A stretch of 64,000 nucleotides of DNA from JAJEFO01 sp009843725 (GTDB lineage: Bacteria; Pseudomonadota; Alphaproteobacteria; Rhodobacterales; Rhodobacteraceae). The position numbers and the translations under genes were made by a program. The stretch is taken from contig CBDEUJ010000004.1 of assembly GCA_965243215.1 (NCBI GenBank), positions 434,001 through 498,000 on the forward strand, given 5' to 3'. The notes under the pieces are model-generated. The model saw only the letters and a list, made by a program, of their open reading frames with translations. It was not told where the DNA came from and ran no database searches. Shown here in pieces: positions 58,851-64,000 of the stretch; within the stretch, counting starts at the first letter, position 1; each line of letters starts with the position of its first letter.

Positions 58851-61800
58851 ATGGTCGCGACGGTCGTCGCGCTGGCCTCCGCGGCGGCGGCGCTCTCGTA
58901 CTACGAGCGGGACGGCTACTACGCGAAGGACGATCCCGAGCACCGTAAGGCGAGCTTCTGGCACGGCGCGGCGGCGGGCGCGATCGGGCTCCGGGGCCAC
59001 GTCCATCCCAAGCGCTTCGACGACCTCCTCTCGGGCGTGATCCCGGGCACGGAAATCCGGCTCGGGCGGATGCGCGAGGGCGAGCGCGAGCACCGCCCCG
59101 GCTGGGACGTCACCTTCTCCGCCCCGAAGTCGGTGTCGCTGGAGGCGCTGGTCGCCGGCGACCGGCGGGTGATCCGGGCGCATGACGATGCGGTCCGCGC
59201 GACGCTGGACTGGATCGAGGCGGAGCTGCTGGAGACGCGCGGCTGGGACCCGGCGACGCGGCGGCGCCCCCGGGTCAAGGCGGACGGCATGGCCGTCGCC
59301 GGGTTCCGCCACATGGCGAGCCGCGACCTCGACCCGCAGCTGCACACGCACTGCGTGCTGGCCAACATGACCCGGACGCGGGACGGCGCCTGGCGCAGCG
59401 TCGAGCCGACGCGGATCCGGCGCAGCGCCAAGCTCATCGGGGCCCACTACCGCAACGAGCTCGCGCGCCGGCTCCAGGCGATGGGCATGGCGACGGCGCC
59501 GACGATGGTGGGCAACGTGCCCGGCTTCGAGCTCGCGGGCTACGACCGGTCGTTCCTGATGGCGTTCTCGGGGCGGCGGCGGGAGATCCTGGCGCACCTT
59601 GAGCGGCTCGGGCTCCCGTACACCCCGGCCCTGGCGCAGACGGCGGCGCTGCACACGCGCAGGCGCAAGCGGGACCGCAGCCTCGCGGAGCTTGTGCCGG
59701 AATGGCGCGAGCGGGCCCGTGCGCTCGGGCACGACCGCGACAGGATGGCGCTGGCGCCGCCCCGGCCCGTCGACCCGGACACCGGCGCGCGCACGGAGAT
59801 TGCGCCCGTCCCGCCGCCGGACCTGCCCGCCAACGTGATGCGGAACCGCAAGCGGGCGCCGGCGCTGCCTGAGCTGCCGCGCGGCGCGCGGGCGCCGAGG
59901 AAGGGACGGCGCACGGGCCGGCCCTCGGCCCCGGAGCGGCTGTCGCGGGAGCCGGAGACCGGGCCGCTGGAGGCCGTGGCGCGCGCGGTGGCGCACGCCG
60001 AGGAGCGGCGCACGGTGATCCCCGAGACGGAGATCCGCGCCATGGCGCTCGGGCATGCGCCGGGCCGCTGGACGCTCGCCGAGATCGACGCCGCCGTCGC
60101 GCGGCTCGTGCGCGAGGGCGAGCTGGTGGAGACCGTCCGCCGGGGCGCGGACCGCGCGTTCGTCACCGACCGGGCGGTCAAGGCGGAGCGGCAGCTGCTG
60201 GCGCTCCTGCGCGAGGGACGCGGACAGGCCGCCGCGCTTGCCGTTGAGGCGTCGGTCGCGGCGCGGCTGGAAGACGGGCGTCTCACGGAAGGCCAGCGGG
60301 CGGCGGTGCGGACGCTGCTGCTCGCGCGGGATTCCGTTGTCGGCGTGCAGGGCCATGCCGGCAGCGGCAAGACCGCGATGCTCCGCGAGGCGGCGGCGCT
60401 GGCGGGGGAACGCAGGATCCTGGGCCTCGCGCCCTCGGCCTCCGCCGCGCGGGTGCTGGCGCGGGAGGCCGGCGTCGAGGCCTGGACCCTTCAGCGGTTC
60501 CTGACGCGCCACGGGGACCTCTCGGACCCCGACAGGCTGGCGCGGGGGCGGGACGAGTTCCGGGGCGCGCTCCTCGCCGTCGACGAGGCGTCCATGGTCG
60601 ACACCGCTCGCATGGAGGCGCTCCTGCGAATCTCGCGCACGCTCGGCGTGGCAAGGGTGGCGCTCGTGGGCGACACGGCGCAGCTGCGCGCCGTGGACGC
60701 GGGACAGCCGTTCCGGCTCATGCAGCGGGCGGGCATGGAGACCGCCGTCATGGACGAGGTGCTGCGCCAGCGCGACCCGGCGCTCCTGGAGGCCGTCCGG
60801 CGGTCACGGGAGGGCGCGCCGGGCGCGGCGACGGAGATCCTCGGCGAGCGGGTCCGCGAGGTTCCGCGCGGCGATCTCGGCGCGGAGGCGGGCCGGCGCT
60901 GGCTGGCGCTCGCCCCGGATGATCGTGCGGACACCGCGATCATGGCGCCGACCCACGCGATCCGGCGCGAGGTCAACGCCGCCGTGCGCGAGGGTCTCGC
61001 GGCGGAGGGCGCGCTTCACGGACGTTCGCTTGTCATCGACCGGCTGGTCGACCGGCGGCTCACGCGTGCGCAGGCGGCGGACATCCGCAGCTGGGAGGAA
61101 GGCGACACGGTCGTGTTCCACCGCGACGCCTACGGCTGCCGCCGGGACGACGTCTGCATCGTCACCGGCGTCGGGGACGGGAAGGTCGTGCTGGCGACGC
61201 CCGGCGGCGAGCGGAGCTTCCGGCCCTCGGGCAACAGCGCCTGGTGGTGCCGGCTGCACGACACCGAGGAGATCGAGATCCGGGCCGGCGACCGGATCCG
61301 CTGGACCCGGAACCGGAAGGCCTCCCACGGCCGGCACGGCCTCGTCAACGGCGGCGAGGCCGAGGTCCTGGACATCGGCGGCCAGCGCGTGCGGTTCCGC
61401 GACACGGAGGGCCGGGGGTTCTCGCTGTCGAGGAAGGACGTCCAGCTCCGGCACCTGGACCACGCCTGGTGCACGACGGTGCATGCCGCGCAGGGCGCGA
61501 CCGCGCGCTCGGCGATCGCGGTGCTGGATTCGGCCGGCGCGGTCGACCAGGCGCTGTTCCATGTCGAGCTGAGCCGCGCGTCGGAAGAGTTCCTCCTTCT
61601 CACCGACGACCGGGAGGGGCTGGTCGAGGCGCTGGAGGGCCGGCCCGGACAGGACGGCGGCGCGCTCGAGGCGCTGGGCATCGATCCGGAACGGCCGCCC
61701 GTCGTCGACCCGGAGACGTTCGGGGAGCTGGTCGCGGACTGGCGCGAGCTTGAGCGGCGCGGCGAGGAGACGGGCCGCGACCCTTCCGACCTTCCCGGCC

Positions 61801-64000
61801 ATGCGGAGGTGATGGCGCGGGCGGCGGCGCTGTCCGCGATCGGGGACCTGCCGCCCGACATGCGGCGGGTTACGGAGACGATGCTGGAGGGGCACGGGGG
61901 ACGGATGGCGGAGGAGCGCAAGGCGCGGGATCTCGCGGCGCGGGTCCGGGCGCACTGGCGAAGGTGGCCGGAGCTCGGCTGGGCGGCCAGGGCGGCGGGC
62001 CGGCATCCCGAGGACATGGCCGGGCACGCCGCGTGGCGGCGGGAGGGAGACGCTTTGCTGGAGGAGGCGCGCACGATGAAGGACGGGCCGCAGCATGACG
62101 AACATCACGGGCGTCACGACCGACCGGACCCGGAGGCCGCGCCAGGGGAGGCGGGGATCAGGGTGGAGGTCGCGGCGCTGGAGCGCGTGCGCACGCTTGA
62201 CGATTCCGGGCGGTTCCGGCGCGGCTGGAATGCGCTGCGGGAGCATGCCCGGCGGGACTCCGTGCCGGAGCTGCACTGCGACGGCTGGGCGGAAGCCGCC
62301 CGGCTGGGCGCAAGGCTTGGCAAGGCGGAAGGACTCGACGCGGATGCCGCTCGCGCCGTCGCGGAATGGAAGGAGATTCGTTCCGTCCAGATGGCGCTGG
62401 CCGGCGAGGTTCGTGACCTGTCGGTCCGCGCCGGTCGCTGGCAGGCGCGGCGCAAGGCCGGAATCCGGTCCCTCTCGTACGACCCGGCGGACCCGGCCCG
62501 CCGCGCCCTGCAGGAGGAGGGCGCCAGGATCGTGGCGGACGCCGAGGCGATGCTGGCGAAGGGCGGCCCGCATCGTCCCTATCTCGACGCCATGCCGGAC
62601 GAGGCCGCGAAGGTCCGTCGGTCGCTCCCGGCGGTCCGTGAAACGCTTCGGCAGGACCGGCGTGACGGGCTCGTCTGGCTCGCCGGAGAGGTTCGCGAGG
62701 GGGCGAGCGAAAGGAGGGTTCCGCCGTTCCACGCCCCGCGCTTCGGCGAGCTGATGGAGCTGGCCGGGGAGATCGTCCGCGATCCCGAAACCTCCGGGAG
62801 GGACGGGGAGACCGCCCGCAGGTGGCTGGAGCACGGGGCGGAGAGCGAGACCCTGGTCCGGGAGATCCGGGACTGGCCGCGCCGGGCGGACGACCTGATG
62901 AAGCGGTATCCGGGCACGGACGCGCCGCCGGAGGCGCTGGCGGAATGGCGGGCGGGGGCGGAGCGGGAGCTTGCGGATCACGGCAGAACGGCGGACGGCA
63001 AGGGCCCGCACGCGGCGCACCTGGCCGCGATGCCGCAGGCCCGTGAGAGGCTGGAGGAGACCGGCGAATGGCTGTGGCGATACGTCGGCAGGTCCGTGGA
63101 GGAGGAGCTGCGCGGACGCGAGGCCGAGGCCTGGCGGCAGGCGGACGCGGCGGGCGGCATCGCGTTCGACGCGCCGGCCTGGGGCGTCCTCATGGAGCGG
63201 GTCCGGGAGATCGGTTCCAGGGAAGGCGTTGCCGACACGGTTCGCGGCGAGGCCGGTCGCCTGAAGGGGCTTGACGAACGCTGGAAGAGGGACCGCGCGG
63301 ATGTCGCGGACGTCATGGAAAGGGCCGACGTGGCGACGGTCGCCCACGAGCGGCTCGCGCCGGAGCGGACCGGCGCGTGGACCGCGGAGGCCGGGGCGAC
63401 CGTCCGGCGCGGGCGCGCACTCGCCAACGGCATGACGGAACGCGAGCTTGCCGCCCATCTCGCCGCCGCCGGGCGGAAGCCTGGCGCGTTCGACAGGGCG
63501 ATGGACGGCATCGGGGACGTTCTTGCGCGGGAGATGGCGGAACGCGGCCGCAGGCAGCTGGACAGTGACGTCCTCGTGCTCGCCTGCGCCGTCTCGGAGC
63601 GCGTCGACGCGGAGTCGCCCGTGCACCGGGACACGCTGCCCGGAGAAATCCGGGCGGTCCTGGAATCGTCGGCCAGGGCCCGGGACGTGCCCAAGGACGA
63701 GGTCGACAGGGTCGCCGCCGGGATCGCGCGGAGGCGGGCCGAGACCGACATGCGGATCGGGACGGCGCGCAGGCTCAACCCGGCCGACATGTTCGTGGCG
63801 CGGGCGCGGTTCGGGGTCGACCCGGACTTCAGCATGCAGCAGCACCGGAAGGCGTACGAGGCCGGTGTCGCCGACGGGATGCGGGGCCTCGAGCGCGAGG
63901 ATCCGCGGCCGACGGGCATCGAGACCCGCGTGGCGCGCGCCGTCGTCGCGACACGCGGCACGGAAGGCGAGGCATTGGCGTCGGCCATGGCGGAGGCGCT
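58851..64000 (+). CDS. MobF-family conjugative relaxase with RecD-like helicase, truncated by the window end
   Basis: An open frame of at least 1,716 codons from ATG 58851 to base 64000. The relaxase domain has the catalytic tyrosines (ALSYYERDGYYAK, residues about 15-27) and the three-His metal motif DLDPQLHTHC (near 163). A helicase follows: Walker A GHAGSGKT (near 501), Walker B LLAVDEASMVD, then VALVGDTAQLRAVDAG and the C-terminal RecD motif AWCTTVHAAQGAT. After about residue 950 a long Ala/Arg/Glu-rich helical region of more than 750 residues has no named domain. It nicks oriT and unwinds the transferred strand. Confidence 0.92.
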   Translation, partial: MVATVVALASAAAALSYYERDGYYAKDDPEHRKASFWHGAAAGAIGLRGHVHPKRFDDLLSGVIPGTEIRLGRMREGEREHRPGWDVTFSAPKSVSLEALVAGDRRVIRAHDDAVRATLDWIEAELLETRGWDPATRRRPRVKADGMAVAGFRHMASRDLDPQLHTHCVLANMTRTRDGAWRSVEPTRIRRSAKLIGAHYRNELARRLQAMGMATAPTMVGNVPGFELAGYDRSFLMAFSGRRREILAHLERLGLPYTPALAQTAALHTRRRKRDRSLAELVPEWRERARALGHDRDRMALAPPRPVDPDTGARTEIAPVPPPDLPANVMRNRKRAPALPELPRGARAPRKGRRTGRPSAPERLSREPETGPLEAVARAVAHAEERRTVIPETEIRAMALGHAPGRWTLAEIDAAVARLVREGELVETVRRGADRAFVTDRAVKAERQLLALLREGRGQAAALAVEASVAARLEDGRLTEGQRAAVRTLLLARDSVVGVQGHAGSGKTAMLREAAALAGERRILGLAPSASAARVLAREAGVEAWTLQRFLTRHGDLSDPDRLARGRDEFRGALLAVDEASMVDTARMEALLRISRTLGVARVALVGDTAQLRAVDAGQPFRLMQRAGMETAVMDEVLRQRDPALLEAVRRSREGAPGAATEILGERVREVPRGDLGAEAGRRWLALAPDDRADTAIMAPTHAIRREVNAAVREGLAAEGALHGRSLVIDRLVDRRLTRAQAADIRSWEEGDTVVFHRDAYGCRRDDVCIVTGVGDGKVVLATPGGERSFRPSGNSAWWCRLHDTEEIEIRAGDRIRWTRNRKASHGRHGLVNGGEAEVLDIGGQRVRFRDTEGRGFSLSRKDVQLRHLDHAWCTTVHAAQGATARSAIAVLDSAGAVDQALFHVELSRASEEFLLLTDDREGLVEALEGRPGQDGGALEALGIDPERPPVVDPETFGELVADWRELERRGEETGRDPSDLPGHAEVMARAAALSAIGDLPPDMRRVTETMLEGHGGRMAEERKARDLAARVRAHWRRWPELGWAARAAGRHPEDMAGHAAWRREGDALLEEARTMKDGPQHDEHHGRHDRPDPEAAPGEAGIRVEVAALERVRTLDDSGRFRRGWNALREHARRDSVPELHCDGWAEAARLGARLGKAEGLDADAARAVAEWKEIRSVQMALAGEVRDLSVRAGRWQARRKAGIRSLSYDPADPARRALQEEGARIVADAEAMLAKGGPHRPYLDAMPDEAAKVRRSLPAVRETLRQDRRDGLVWLAGEVREGASERRVPPFHAPRFGELMELAGEIVRDPETSGRDGETARRWLEHGAESETLVREIRDWPRRADDLMKRYPGTDAPPEALAEWRAGAERELADHGRTADGKGPHAAHLAAMPQARERLEETGEWLWRYVGRSVEEELRGREAEAWRQADAAGGIAFDAPAWGVLMERVREIGSREGVADTVRGEAGRLKGLDERWKRDRADVADVMERADVATVAHERLAPERTGAWTAEAGATVRRGRALANGMTERELAAHLAAAGRKPGAFDRAMDGIGDVLAREMAERGRRQLDSDVLVLACAVSERVDAESPVHRDTLPGEIRAVLESSARARDVPKDEVDRVAAGIARRRAETDMRIGTARRLNPADMFVARARFGVDPDFSMQQHRKAYEAGVADGMRGLEREDPRPTGIETRVARAVVATRGTEGEALASAMAEA

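Noticed and set aside
58404..60512. A 702-codon open frame on the minus strand
   Set aside because: Same reason: antisense to the relaxase domain, Arg/Pro/Ala-rich, no recognisable domain.
60804..63845. A 1013-codon open frame on the minus strand
   Set aside because: It lies opposite the relaxase gene in very GC-rich DNA, is low in complexity (Arg/Pro/His/Ala) and shows no family motif. The relaxase frame on the plus strand has clear motifs.
1..64000. CRISPR array, rRNA or tRNA genes, or a prophage
   Set aside because: No regularly spaced repeats, no conserved rRNA stretches, no cloverleaf that I could fold by eye, and no phage structural genes were seen. A tRNA search program would be needed for a firm negative.

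Overview
The window looks like chromosomal DNA of an alphaproteobacterium, most likely of the Rhodobacterales type. It is GC-rich and densely packed, with many ATGA and TGATG gene overlaps. Its core genes fit that group: a UbiH-type hydroxylase with the IAEAAH..PPIGAQGLN motif, ilvC, a two-gene pnt transhydrogenase and a serine-glyoxylate aminotransferase. No rRNA, tRNA or CRISPR array was seen. Species cannot be named from the sequence alone.

Layout. 1-8.3 kb is housekeeping and metabolism: the tail of a glycerophosphodiester phosphodiesterase, a LacI regulator, a HAD nucleotidase, UbiH-like, ilvC, an MsbA-like exporter and an aminotransferase. 8.3-10.4 kb is an intact IS1634-like insertion sequence, with matching short inverted ends and a 6-bp target duplication (TTTAGC). 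10.5-35.5 kb is one long run of minus-strand genes. It holds a branched-chain-type ABC importer, an AraC regulator, a LivF/Tm-1 fusion next to a Tm-1-type TIM barrel, a very long flotillin-like protein, and a Cox-like molybdenum hydroxylase set (two SRPBCC proteins, FAD subunit, FeS subunit, Mo subunit split into two genes, MoxR ATPase, VWA protein). It ends with hydrolases: an amidohydrolase, a metallo-beta-lactamase-fold lactonase and an SMP-30/isochorismatase fusion. This is the most interesting part of the window. It reads as an uptake-plus-oxidation-plus-ring-opening pathway for an unknown small organic acid or heterocycle.

36-44.3 kb is a second transporter locus: a carbohydrate-type ABC importer with an argininosuccinate-lyase-family enzyme inside the operon and a divergent PIG-L-type deacetylase. 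44.5-56.3 kb is a patchwork. Intact metabolic genes (HisC-like, a 3-hydroxyisobutyrate dehydrogenase-like enzyme, pntAB, lyxose isomerase-like, a gamma-Glu-GABA hydrolase) alternate with remnants of mobile and stress modules: a nonsense-mutated vapC, a nucleotidyltransferase pair, an IS110 fragment fused to the hydrolase, an ScpB fragment, and an intact vapBC with its palindromic operator.

From about 56.65 kb to the end the DNA becomes markedly more GC-rich. It carries a mobilisation/conjugation module: three small translationally coupled proteins, a membrane-anchored accessory protein with a fresh 10-bp duplication frameshift, and a MobF-type relaxase-helicase that runs off the window. This is probably an integrated conjugative or mobilisable element whose left edge lies between vapC and the first small gene.
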